Assembly: GCA_029932495.1 (NCBI GenBank)
Contig: JAOZPY010000095.1
Span: 1,874-8,525 of the forward strand
Source: Desulfobacterales bacterium
GTDB lineage: Bacteria; Desulfobacterota; Desulfobacteria; Desulfobacterales; JAFDCJ01
Direction of reading: 5' to 3'
Length of the DNA: 6,652 bases
A program made the position numbers and the translations under genes. Below the pieces are notes generated by a model. That model was not told the DNA's origin, did no database searches, and worked only from the letters and a program-made list of their open reading frames with translations. Shown here one piece after another: positions 1 through 6,444 of the stretch (position 1 is the first letter of the stretch; every line of letters begins with the position of its first letter).

Positions 1-1809
1 GTGCTGGCCATGATTGCCTACCACCTGCTGATTGTCTGGTATCCCCTCTTTGGCGAAATCATGAATCAAAACACCCACCTCGGATTTTGCCTTTCAGTCA
101 TTTTTATCAATTGGGCCAGAAACGAGACCACCGGCTGGAAAAAGGCCCTCTATTTGATTTTAATGCTGGCGGCACTGTCGCTGATTGTTTATCTCGCCGT
201 AAATTACGAACGTCTTGACATGGAGGCCGGTTTCCCTGAACCCCCGGATGTCGTTGTTGGGGTATTGCTGATCAGTGTCGTTATTTTTCAAACATGGAAA
301 AGTTTCGGTGCCATTTTCCCGATTCTGGTATTGATCGCCTTGGCCTATGCCTTCTGGGGTCACCTGATCCCGGGGGTTCTCAGCCATCCCCATTTTGAAT
401 TCGGTTACATTATATCCAATTTAAGCGTCGGCTTTCAGGGGATTTACGGGATGCTGCTCAATGTCTCCGTCAATATGCTGTTTCTACTCATCCTTTTTGG
501 TGCGATATTTGAGGCCACCGGTGTGACCCGGTTTTTTATGGAATTCGGCAAACTGGTCGGTAAACACCTGCTGGGTGGCGCCGGGCATACGGCCACCTTT
601 TCAAGCTCCTTTGTGGGGATGGTCAACGGGGTGGCCGCGGCCAACGTGGCCATCACCGGTTCTTATACCATCCCCATGATGAAAAAATCAGGATTTAGAG
701 CTGAAACCGCCGGTGCCATTGAAGCCATGGCTTCCACCGGCGGGCAGTTGACCCCTCCGATTATGGGGATCGCCGTTTTTATCATGGCCAGCTTTTTAGG
801 CGTAAGCTATGCGCAGTTGATGTTCAAGGCCTTGATTCCGGCGCTGACCTATTATGCCATTGCGGTGCTGGGAGTGGTCCTGATCGCCTTGCGGGAAAAA
901 ATTTCAAGAAAAGAAGAAATAGCGGACACAAAAATCCTGCTCAGCGGTGCCCCGGTGTTTCTGCTGCCCATGACGGTGCTGACAACGATACTGCTGCTTC
1001 ACTATTCCACTGGATACGCTGCGTTTTGGGGTATTTTCAGTCTGCTGGCGGTTTCCTCCCTGCGCCGGGCCACCCGGCCCGGATTAAAACAACTGATCCA
1101 AAGCCTGATTACCGGCACGGTCATGGCGTCCACTTTCGGAGTGGCCGTGGGCTGTATCGGTATGCTGGTCAAAAGCCTGACCTTTACCGGGGCTGCCACC
1201 AAACTGAGCCTGGTGGTGGGTAGTATCAGCGGGGGGTATCTCTTGCCGACCCTGGTATTGACCGCGCTGCTGTCCATTATCCTGAGTTCTTCCACCCCGA
1301 CGGTGATCGCTTACATCGTCGTGGCCTTTGTGGCTGCCCCCATCCTGGAAGACCTGGGCCTGCCTAAACTGGTAGCCCATTTTTTCGTTTTTTATTACGC
1401 CATCCTGGCCGCCGTCACACCGCCCATTGCGGGAGGGGCCATCGTCGGCAGCCAGATTGCAGGGGCCAGCTACATGCGAACTTCCTGGGAAAGTTTTAAG
1501 CTGGTGGGGCCTTTTTACCTGGTTCCGTTTTTTGCCGTTCAAAATCCGATTATCTTGTCCCAGGGCCAGGCCCTGGTGCCTGCAATTTTTGTACTATGTG
1601 CGCTGGTGATCGCTGTGGCCGCCATGACATGTTTTTGCCAGACGTATTGCTTTACCCGGACCTCCCGCAGCGAACAGGGCCTCCTGCTGCTGACAACCGT
1701 TTGCGCCGTCTGGTACGGCCTTTATGGGCTGGTGATTTTCTTTCTTGCGGCCGTAGTGCTGGCCGGTGGATTCTTGGCCAACCAATGGCGAAAAAAATCT
1801 GCGAAGTGA
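1..1809 (+). CDS. TRAP transporter fused permease, TAXI type (5' partial)
   Basis: Inner-membrane permease of a tripartite ATP-independent periplasmic (TRAP) transporter, with the small (DctQ-like) and large (DctM-like) membrane parts in one chain. It would import the solute delivered by the binding protein encoded next. The 602 visible residues are very hydrophobic, with many membrane segments. The large domain starts near residue 110 and shows typical DctM repeats: GMVNGVAAANVAITGS from residue 206, GGQLTPPIMG at 247-256, and their second-half counterparts SSSTPT at 429-434 and AVTPPIA from 471. A basic tail (WRKKSAK) precedes the stop at 1807-1809. The frame is open to base 1. The first residues (YHLLIVWYPLFGE, then HLGF) resemble a region that in fused TAXI permeases normally follows some 20 or more residues, so the GTG at base 1 is probably internal and the true start lies upstream. 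Family assignment is confident; the ligand is unknown. Confidence 0.93.
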   Translation: MLAMIAYHLLIVWYPLFGEIMNQNTHLGFCLSVIFINWARNETTGWKKALYLILMLAALSLIVYLAVNYERLDMEAGFPEPPDVVVGVLLISVVIFQTWKSFGAIFPILVLIALAYAFWGHLIPGVLSHPHFEFGYIISNLSVGFQGIYGMLLNVSVNMLFLLILFGAIFEATGVTRFFMEFGKLVGKHLLGGAGHTATFSSSFVGMVNGVAAANVAITGSYTIPMMKKSGFRAETAGAIEAMASTGGQLTPPIMGIAVFIMASFLGVSYAQLMFKALIPALTYYAIAVLGVVLIALREKISRKEEIADTKILLSGAPVFLLPMTVLTTILLLHYSTGYAAFWGIFSLLAVSSLRRATRPGLKQLIQSLITGTVMASTFGVAVGCIGMLVKSLTFTGAATKLSLVVGSISGGYLLPTLVLTALLSIILSSSTPTVIAYIVVAFVAAPILEDLGLPKLVAHFFVFYYAILAAVTPPIAGGAIVGSQIAGASYMRTSWESFKLVGPFYLVPFFAVQNPIILSQGQALVPAIFVLCALVIAVAAMTCFCQTYCFTRTSRSEQGLLLLTTVCAVWYGLYGLVIFFLAAVVLAGGFLANQWRKKSAK

Positions 1810-1842
1810 AAATTGCCGGCAGCTAAAACTAGCGATTTTTTT
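1791..1842 (+). terminator. Weak terminator- or attenuator-like inverted repeat after the permease
   Basis: AAAAAAATC (1791-1799) is the exact reverse complement of GATTTTTTT (1834-1842). The intervening stretch contains the permease stop codon, a GCCGGC palindrome and a small GCTA/TAGC stem (1822-1825 with 1830-1833) just before the T7 run. This looks like a weak intrinsic terminator or attenuator that could set permease and binding-protein levels apart. The stems are short or purely A/T, and the A-run also encodes lysines, so it may be chance. Confidence 0.22.
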
Positions 1843-1887
1843 AAACACCATGAGTGCATGAACACCCCATCAACTTATCGGCAATGG

Positions 1888-1895
1888 AAAGGAGA
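1888..1895 (+). promoter_or_regulatory. Ribosome binding site that decides the binding-protein start
   Basis: AAAGGAGA, with its GGAG core at 1891-1894, lies 8 bases before the ATG at 1903. The same frame is open further upstream, with a TTG at 1813 and an ATG at 1858. Neither has a comparable Shine-Dalgarno sequence, and both would place hydrophilic residues before the signal peptide. This site therefore fixes the start at 1903. Confidence 0.85.
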
Positions 1896-1902
1896 TAGGA
1901 AC

Positions 1903-2976
1903 ATGAAACGTCTGACATTCGCAATGGCACTGATTTTAGGATTGCTTCTGGTTTTCCAGCCCTCATTTACGCCAGCGGCCGCCGGCAAAAAACCGGTGGA
2001 TGTGGTCCTGATGACAACCCCCTTCGGCACCAACATGTACAACGTGGGGGCTGCTTATGAACAGGTTTTTAAAAAGGCGGACTCCTGGGTGCATATCAAG
2101 CATCAGGAAACCCCGGGCGCCATGTATATTTACAAGTATATCATTAAAAATCGCAAGAAAATGCAAACCGGCGAAGTTCCCTATACGGTGATGGCCGGTG
2201 GCGTCGGCAACCTGGATTATTTAGCCCAGGGCAGATGGCCCTTTGAAAAATTGCCATGGCCGACGGTACGAGCGATTGTTTCCCACGAGGGGTTGGTCGG
2301 ATTTTACGGCACCCAGGATCCCGGCATTAAAAGTCTCAAAGATCTGGCCGGCAAGCGGGTGGGAACTTTTCAGAGAGCCCGTGTGTTTTTAGGTGTGCTG
2401 CTGGACAAACCCCTTTTCGGCAAAGCTTTAGGAATTTACGATAAAATTAAATGGGCGCCGCTGGGAGCTATCGGCTGCAAGGATGCTTTTTTGAACGGCA
2501 AGCTGGATGCGACCCGGCTCAGTTTCGGTGCCAAGCTGGAGCCGAGCGAAAACGGAACTTTTCTGGTACAAATCATGGCACCGTCTCCGCCGACCATGGA
2601 GATTCTCAGCTCCGGGAAAAAGATCTACCTTTTGCCGGTTGAAAAAGAATGGATTCAAAAAGCCTATGATTTCTCAAAAAATATAATCACGTTTCCGGGT
2701 CTTATAAAAAAAGGTACGCTCAAATTCATCCACCGTGATATCTGGGCCCGGGCCGGATCCATGTGCCTGCAAGGCGATGCCAGCCTGCCGGACGATATCG
2801 TCAAAGAAATCGTCCGCGTGCGGCAGCAATACCGCAAGGAATTTGCCCGTTATCATGCCGCGCTGGCCTTTTTCCCGGACACGCCCTATCCTATCGGCAG
2901 CCCCCGAAAATATGTTCACCCGGCGACGATTAAGGCCATGCAGGAACTTGGATATCCCATCCCCCAGGGGCAATAA
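1903..2976 (+). CDS. TAXI-family TRAP transporter solute-binding protein
   Basis: Periplasmic solute receptor (357 residues) for the TRAP permease encoded just upstream. The start at 1903 is set by a strong Shine-Dalgarno sequence and gives a clear signal peptide: MKR, a hydrophobic core at about residues 4-18, and a likely cleavage after AAA at 25-27. It is not an obvious lipoprotein. The mature part reads as a type II periplasmic binding fold. FGTNMYNVG (41-49) sits where TAXI proteins carry their glycine-rich ligand loop. SLKDLAGKRVG (144-154) is the typical second-lobe entry, followed by a D-AFLNGKLDA stretch of the kind that contributes to the cleft. It is divergent: I do not see the usual 'G..DLG..Q.D' segment of textbook TAXI proteins, and the stretch after KRVG (TFQRARVF) differs from the common glycine/serine loop. 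This suggests an unusual ligand. The order permease then receptor, and the 3-base gap to the next gene, point to co-transcription. Confidence 0.85.
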   Translation: MKRLTFAMALILGLLLVFQPSFTPAAAGKKPVDVVLMTTPFGTNMYNVGAAYEQVFKKADSWVHIKHQETPGAMYIYKYIIKNRKKMQTGEVPYTVMAGGVGNLDYLAQGRWPFEKLPWPTVRAIVSHEGLVGFYGTQDPGIKSLKDLAGKRVGTFQRARVFLGVLLDKPLFGKALGIYDKIKWAPLGAIGCKDAFLNGKLDATRLSFGAKLEPSENGTFLVQIMAPSPPTMEILSSGKKIYLLPVEKEWIQKAYDFSKNIITFPGLIKKGTLKFIHRDIWARAGSMCLQGDASLPDDIVKEIVRVRQQYRKEFARYHAALAFFPDTPYPIGSPRKYVHPATIKAMQELGYPIPQGQ

Positions 2977-2979
2977 CCC

Positions 2980-3219
2980 ATGGCATCCAAAATCGAAAAA
3001 ATTCTGTTTGCCACGGATCTTTCGCCTTCGGCCCGCCATGCATTTGAATATGTCTGCCGCATGGCGGGTCCCTTAGGGGCGTCCATTATCATTTTGCACG
3101 TGATGGGCTATGAGGCACCAAATATCCTGGAATCGGCTGCCGGGGGCAGTGCCGCGCTCAAGGTGATCAAACGCAGCCGGATACCCGTGTTGCTGGTCCC
3201 TCCCCACGAGGGGACCTGA
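2980..3219 (+). CDS. Miniature universal stress protein (UspA domain lacking its centre)
   Basis: A 79-residue protein of the Usp family, shortened compared with the usual 140-150 residues. The N-terminus matches strand 1, helix 1 and strand 2 of UspA: KILFATDLSPSARHAFEYV from residue 7, then GASIIILHVM at 33-42. The C-terminus matches the last helix and strand: GSAALKVIKRSRIPVLLVP at 56-74. The middle of the fold, including most of the ATP loop (G-x2-G-x9-G-S/T in ATP-binding members), is absent. Only the closing GS (56-57) remains. The frame is intact across the joint, around residues 44-54 (bases 3109-3141), so this is an in-frame loss rather than a frameshift. An AGGGG Shine-Dalgarno sequence (2966-2970) lies 9 bases before the start, inside the receptor gene, implying coupled translation. 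TRAP-linked Usp proteins are known (TeaD of Halomonas elongata modulates TeaABC). This may be a reduced regulator or a decaying remnant. Confidence 0.78.
   Translation: MASKIEKILFATDLSPSARHAFEYVCRMAGPLGASIIILHVMGYEAPNILESAAGGSAALKVIKRSRIPVLLVPPHEGT
3195..3216 (+). other. Hairpin at the end of the mini-Usp gene
   Basis: GGTCCC (3195-3200) pairs with GGGACC (3211-3216), ending one base-step before the stop codon TGA at 3217-3219. A competing inner stem, TCCCC (3201-3205) with GGGGA (3210-3214) around an ACGA loop, overlaps it. No U-tract follows directly, so it is not a classical intrinsic terminator. It could stabilise or process the transcript between the transporter and hydrolase parts of the cluster, or be incidental to the coding sequence. 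Confidence 0.35.
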
Positions 3220-3282
3220 TCCCGATGTTCGTTGGGTAGCAGCCTTCTTGTTTTGAACGCAATTTAAGGTAGGAAAAAACCT
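3220..3282 (+). promoter_or_regulatory. Gap before the first hydrolase, with its ribosome binding site
   Basis: This 63-base spacer separates the transporter/Usp block from the hydrolases. It holds AAGGTAGGA (3266-3274), whose AGGA lies 8 bases before the ATG at 3283 and supports that start. I see no convincing -35/-10 pair and no strong terminator here, so the simplest reading is that transcription continues through it. Confidence 0.6.
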
Positions 3283-4617
3283 ATGGGAAAAATATTGGAA
3301 TTTGCCGAATCCTTGTGGAAGGGTAATACGGACACCTTCACTCATCATCCCATCAGCGCCCCTTTCGGCGTGGAACAGGTCACCCAGGGCACATGGTTTA
3401 TCAAAGGCTTTGCCAACACCATCGTGAGGGAGACCGGCAACGGTCTGGTCATCATCGACCCGGCCGCTGTCATGGATCATGAATATAAATTTAGAAAAGT
3501 GCGCAGTGTGACTGCATTGCCCCTGCATACGGCCGTCTTTACCCACGGGCACATTGATCACTGCTTCGGGGTCGCCGACTACCGGCTGGAGGCCGAAGCC
3601 AACGGCTGGCCCCTGCCGCGGGCCATCGCACACGAAGACCTGCCGAGGCGCCTCGACCGCTACCGCCAAACTCCCGGCTACAATGCAGCCATTAACATGC
3701 GCCAGTTCCAGGGAGGAGCCGCCGAAGTCAGTTTTCCCGCCGCGTTCTACTACCCGGACATCACTTACAAGGATCGTTTGTCCTTCAGTGTCGGCGGAAT
3801 CCAGGTTCAGTTGCAGCACGCGCTGGGTGAAACTGATGATCATACCTGGATCTTTTTCCCTGACACACGGGTGCTATGCACGGGGGACCTGTTCTTCTGG
3901 TGCGTGCCGAATGCCGGCAATCCGCAAAAGGTCCAGCGCTACTGCCAGGGCTGGGCCCGCGCTTTACGGGAGATGCAGGCCGTGGGGGCGAAAATTATGC
4001 TGCCCGGGCATGGCTGGCCTATCATCGGGGCGAATCGCATCGAACAGGCGCTTGAAGACACTGCGGTTTTGCTTGAATCCCTCCACGAGCAAACCATCAC
4101 CCTGATGAACCAAGGAGCGCCCCTGGACACCATTGTGCATACCGTTAAAGCACCGGCCGATCTGCTTGACAAACCATACCTGCATGCCGTCTATGACGAA
4201 CCGGAATTTATCGTTCGCAACATCTGGCGGCTGAACGGGGGTTGGTACGACGGCACGCCGTCGCATCTCAAACCCGCACCGGAAAGCAAGCTCGCCGCAG
4301 AAATCATCGAACTGGCCGGCGGTGTCGACAATCTCGTGCGCCGCGCACAGGAACTGGCCCGGGCAAAAGATTTTCGCATGGCGTGCCACCTGGCTGACTG
4401 GGCTTATCTCGGCTCCGGTAAAAATCCCGACGTGGGCCGGCAAACCGCCCAGATCTATGCCGACCGGGCGGCCGCTGAAACATCGACGATGGCCATGGGT
4501 ATTTTTACGGCAACCGCCCAAGAAATGAGAGGCAAAGTGCCGCAACGAAAAAAAGCCGGCATCCCCAGCGTACTGGAGTCCCAGGACAGGCGCGCCAAAA
4601 AATCGCATACCGAGTAA
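3283..4617 (+). CDS. MBL-fold hydrolase, alkyl-sulfatase-like, without SCP2 domain
   Basis: A 444-residue metallo-beta-lactamase-fold hydrolase related to alkyl sulfatases. It has no signal peptide, so it is probably cytoplasmic. The MBL domain (about 30-250) contains the metal motif HGHIDH at 88-93, GETDDH at 182-187, TGDLF at 200-204 and PGHG at 241-244. E183 and D202 are 19 residues apart, the same spacing as the two metal-binding glutamates of Pseudomonas SdsA1; here the second is aspartate. After TGDLF comes NAGNPQKVQRY, unlike the ENxTHTxHN stretch of SDS-type enzymes. A helical alkyl-sulfatase dimerisation-type region follows (about 300-415), with YDEPEF at 304-309, WRLNGGWYDGTP at 315-326, and a stretch of alternating A/E/R-rich helices. 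The C-terminal SCP2-like domain of full alkyl sulfatases is absent, replaced by a short basic tail. The predicted reaction is metal-dependent hydrolysis of a sulfate ester or similar ester; the substrate is unknown. Another MBL activity, such as lactonase, cannot be excluded. Confidence 0.88.
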   Translation: MGKILEFAESLWKGNTDTFTHHPISAPFGVEQVTQGTWFIKGFANTIVRETGNGLVIIDPAAVMDHEYKFRKVRSVTALPLHTAVFTHGHIDHCFGVADYRLEAEANGWPLPRAIAHEDLPRRLDRYRQTPGYNAAINMRQFQGGAAEVSFPAAFYYPDITYKDRLSFSVGGIQVQLQHALGETDDHTWIFFPDTRVLCTGDLFFWCVPNAGNPQKVQRYCQGWARALREMQAVGAKIMLPGHGWPIIGANRIEQALEDTAVLLESLHEQTITLMNQGAPLDTIVHTVKAPADLLDKPYLHAVYDEPEFIVRNIWRLNGGWYDGTPSHLKPAPESKLAAEIIELAGGVDNLVRRAQELARAKDFRMACHLADWAYLGSGKNPDVGRQTAQIYADRAAAETSTMAMGIFTATAQEMRGKVPQRKKAGIPSVLESQDRRAKKSHTE

Positions 4618-4638
4618 AGACGCAAAATCATCCAGCAT

Positions 4639-4644
4639 AAGGAG
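4639..4644 (+). promoter_or_regulatory. Ribosome binding site of the second hydrolase
   Basis: AAGGAG lies 9 bases before the ATG at 4654, within the 36-base gap after the first hydrolase. This near-consensus site supports the chosen start. The short gap without a terminator indicates that the two hydrolases share a transcript. Confidence 0.8.
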
Positions 4645-4653
4645 CAACCATTC

Positions 4654-6363
4654 ATGACCACCAATCGTGCCTATGACAAACCTGCGGAAACCATTCATCC
4701 CAAGCTGACAGAACATTCCCGCAAGATGGAGCAAAAAATATACAAAGTCACGGACAACTATTTTCTGGCCGTCGGATACGGCATTGCCAGCTCCCACATG
4801 ATCGTGGGAGCCGATGGGATCATCATCATCGACCCCATCGAGGACGTCGGCAAGTGCCGCAAGATCAATGAAGATTTTCGCAAGATCACCGACAAACCGA
4901 TCAAGGCGGTTATTCATACCCACAATCATGCGGATCATGTCTGGGGCGTTAAAGGCTTTGTCTCCGATGAACAGGTGCAATCCGGTCAGTGTGAAATCAT
5001 CGCCCACGAAACCATGCTGGCCAATTTTATTGTCAGCGCCACCGGTGGTATTGGCGCCATCCTGGGAGTCAGAAGCGCCTATACCTTCGGCAATTACCTG
5101 GAATTAGGCCCTGAAGGACGGGTCAACAACGGCATCGGTCCGGACGTATTGATGCGTGAAGCCTCGCTGATTCTGCCGACCCTGACCGTTAAAGATACCC
5201 TGGATCTGGAAATCGCAGGGGTAAAAATGCATATTTTCTGGGTTCCCAGCGAATGCGATGACGAAATTGCGGTGTGGTTTCCGGATCTGGAAGTACTTTG
5301 CACCGCCGAGGTCATCCAGGGGGAAACTTTTCCCAACCTGCACACCATTCGCGGCACGCGCTACCGCGACCCCAAACAGTGGTACAAGAGCATCGACGTG
5401 CTGCGCACCTTTGGCGCCCGCTTCATGGCCCCTTCCCATGGCCGCCCGGTGTCCGGGCGTAAAAATGTTGCCGATATACTGACCGCTTACCGGGATGCCA
5501 TCCAGTTTGTCCACAACCAGACGATCCGCTATATGAACCAGGGTTTTACACCCGATGAACTGGTGGACCTGGTCAAACTGCCCGAGCACCTGGCGGGTCA
5601 CCCCTGGCTGGGTGAATTTTACGGGACGGTGAAACACTGCGTGCGCGAAATTTATACGGGAGAAATCGGATGGTTTGAAGGCGATCCAACCACCCTGGAT
5701 CCCGTCGCACCGGTGGAGTCCGCCGCCCGTCACGTCCAGCTCATGGGGGGCAGGGACCAGGTGGTAGCCGAAGCCCGCAAAGCGCTCGATGCCGGCGATT
5801 ACCAGTGGGCGGCGGAGCTGACCACCTATACCATCCGCGTGGATAAAAATGATATGCAATCGCGCCGTATCAAAGCGCAAGCCTTGCGCCAGCTCGGTTT
5901 TAAAACGCTGAATTCCAACTGGCGATGCTGGTACCTGTCTTCGGCCATCGAACTGGAAGGAGGTCAATTCGATTTTTCCGGCAAAATCAGCGGCATCGGT
6001 GTTGCGCGGGCGTTGCCGGCGGAAGTAAAAGTGGAGGCCATGGGCTTGCGCCTGGCAGCGGAAAGGGCCATGGATGTGCACATGACCATGGGGTTTCACT
6101 TTCCGGATGTCGACACTTCCTATGGCCTTGAAATCCGCAGGGGAATCGCGCAGTTTCACCCCCGGCTTCCTGACAGGGTGGATATTGCCGTCACCCTTGA
6201 CGATAGCTATCTGGCGGATATCTTGCTGGGATTGGCCTCCTGGGAGCAGGGTCTGAAGTCAGGAAAAATCAAGGTGGACGGCGACATGAACAATTTGATC
6301 AAATTCTTCAGCTGTTTTGAAAAACCCAGAGCGCCAAAAGATATTCTACTGACACTCAGGTAA
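4654..6363 (+). CDS. Alkyl sulfatase family MBL-fold hydrolase with SCP2-like C-terminal domain
   Basis: A 569-residue homologue of the alkyl sulfatases BDS1/SdsA1, metal-dependent enzymes that split sulfate from alkyl sulfate esters. The N-terminal MBL domain (about 30-275) has HTHNHADHVWG at 88-98 with metal ligands H90, H92, D94 and H95. It also has PSECDDE with E200, CTAE with E219, and PSHGRP with H262. E200 and E219 are 19 apart, as in SdsA1. The family's substrate-cap stretch is recognisable: RSAYTFGNYLELGPEG, then a NNGIG segment. N228 and R233 fall in NLHTIRG, matching the NLxTLRG motif. The ENxTHTxHN motif before it is altered to EVIQGETFPN, so two conserved histidines are missing. 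The alkyl-sulfatase dimerisation region spans about 315-445, and an SCP2-like lipid-binding domain runs from about 455 to the end, with GDMNNLIKFFSCFE near the C-terminus. It is shorter than secreted relatives (about 650) and has no signal peptide, so it is probably cytoplasmic. Confidence 0.92.
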   Translation: MTTNRAYDKPAETIHPKLTEHSRKMEQKIYKVTDNYFLAVGYGIASSHMIVGADGIIIIDPIEDVGKCRKINEDFRKITDKPIKAVIHTHNHADHVWGVKGFVSDEQVQSGQCEIIAHETMLANFIVSATGGIGAILGVRSAYTFGNYLELGPEGRVNNGIGPDVLMREASLILPTLTVKDTLDLEIAGVKMHIFWVPSECDDEIAVWFPDLEVLCTAEVIQGETFPNLHTIRGTRYRDPKQWYKSIDVLRTFGARFMAPSHGRPVSGRKNVADILTAYRDAIQFVHNQTIRYMNQGFTPDELVDLVKLPEHLAGHPWLGEFYGTVKHCVREIYTGEIGWFEGDPTTLDPVAPVESAARHVQLMGGRDQVVAEARKALDAGDYQWAAELTTYTIRVDKNDMQSRRIKAQALRQLGFKTLNSNWRCWYLSSAIELEGGQFDFSGKISGIGVARALPAEVKVEAMGLRLAAERAMDVHMTMGFHFPDVDTSYGLEIRRGIAQFHPRLPDRVDIAVTLDDSYLADILLGLASWEQGLKSGKIKVDGDMNNLIKFFSCFEKPRAPKDILLTLR

Positions 6364-6444
6364 CCGGTCCCGGCGCAAAGATTTGATACCAATCCGCCAA
6401 CGGGCCATGAACATCCGTACGATTTGCAAGGGGAAAACTTCAAA
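6364..6444 (+). other. Gap between second and third hydrolases, with ribosome binding site
   Basis: An 81-base spacer. AAGGGG (6428-6433) lies 11 bases before the ATG at 6445, a slightly long but acceptable spacing. A 13-codon ORF (6407-6448, product MNIRTICKGKTSK) overlaps the hydrolase start through an ATGA, which would allow translational coupling, but it has no clear ribosome site of its own. No terminator or promoter is evident. Confidence 0.45.

Noticed and set aside
1813..1902. N-terminal extension of the binding protein from TTG 1813 or ATG 1858
   Set aside because: The extension is hydrophilic and would bury the signal peptide. The strong ribosome site at 1888-1895 supports the ATG at 1903.
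3109..3141. Frameshift as the cause of the short Usp protein
   Set aside because: There is no room in the DNA for the missing segment in any frame. Both ends are in the same frame, so an in-frame deletion explains it better.
3073..3843. Minus-strand open frame of 256 codons over the mini-Usp and first hydrolase
   Set aside because: It spans a gene boundary, overlaps recognisable coding sequence on the other strand and has no recognisable protein features.
3964..5007. Minus-strand open frame of 347 codons across the two hydrolases
   Set aside because: It lies antisense to two well-recognised enzymes and crosses the gap between them. Its translation resembles no family I know, and its openness is explained by codon bias on the coding strand.
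5104..6159. Minus-strand open frame of 351 codons inside the second hydrolase
   Set aside because: The plus-strand frame carries alkyl-sulfatase motifs throughout. The antisense product shows no recognisable domain.
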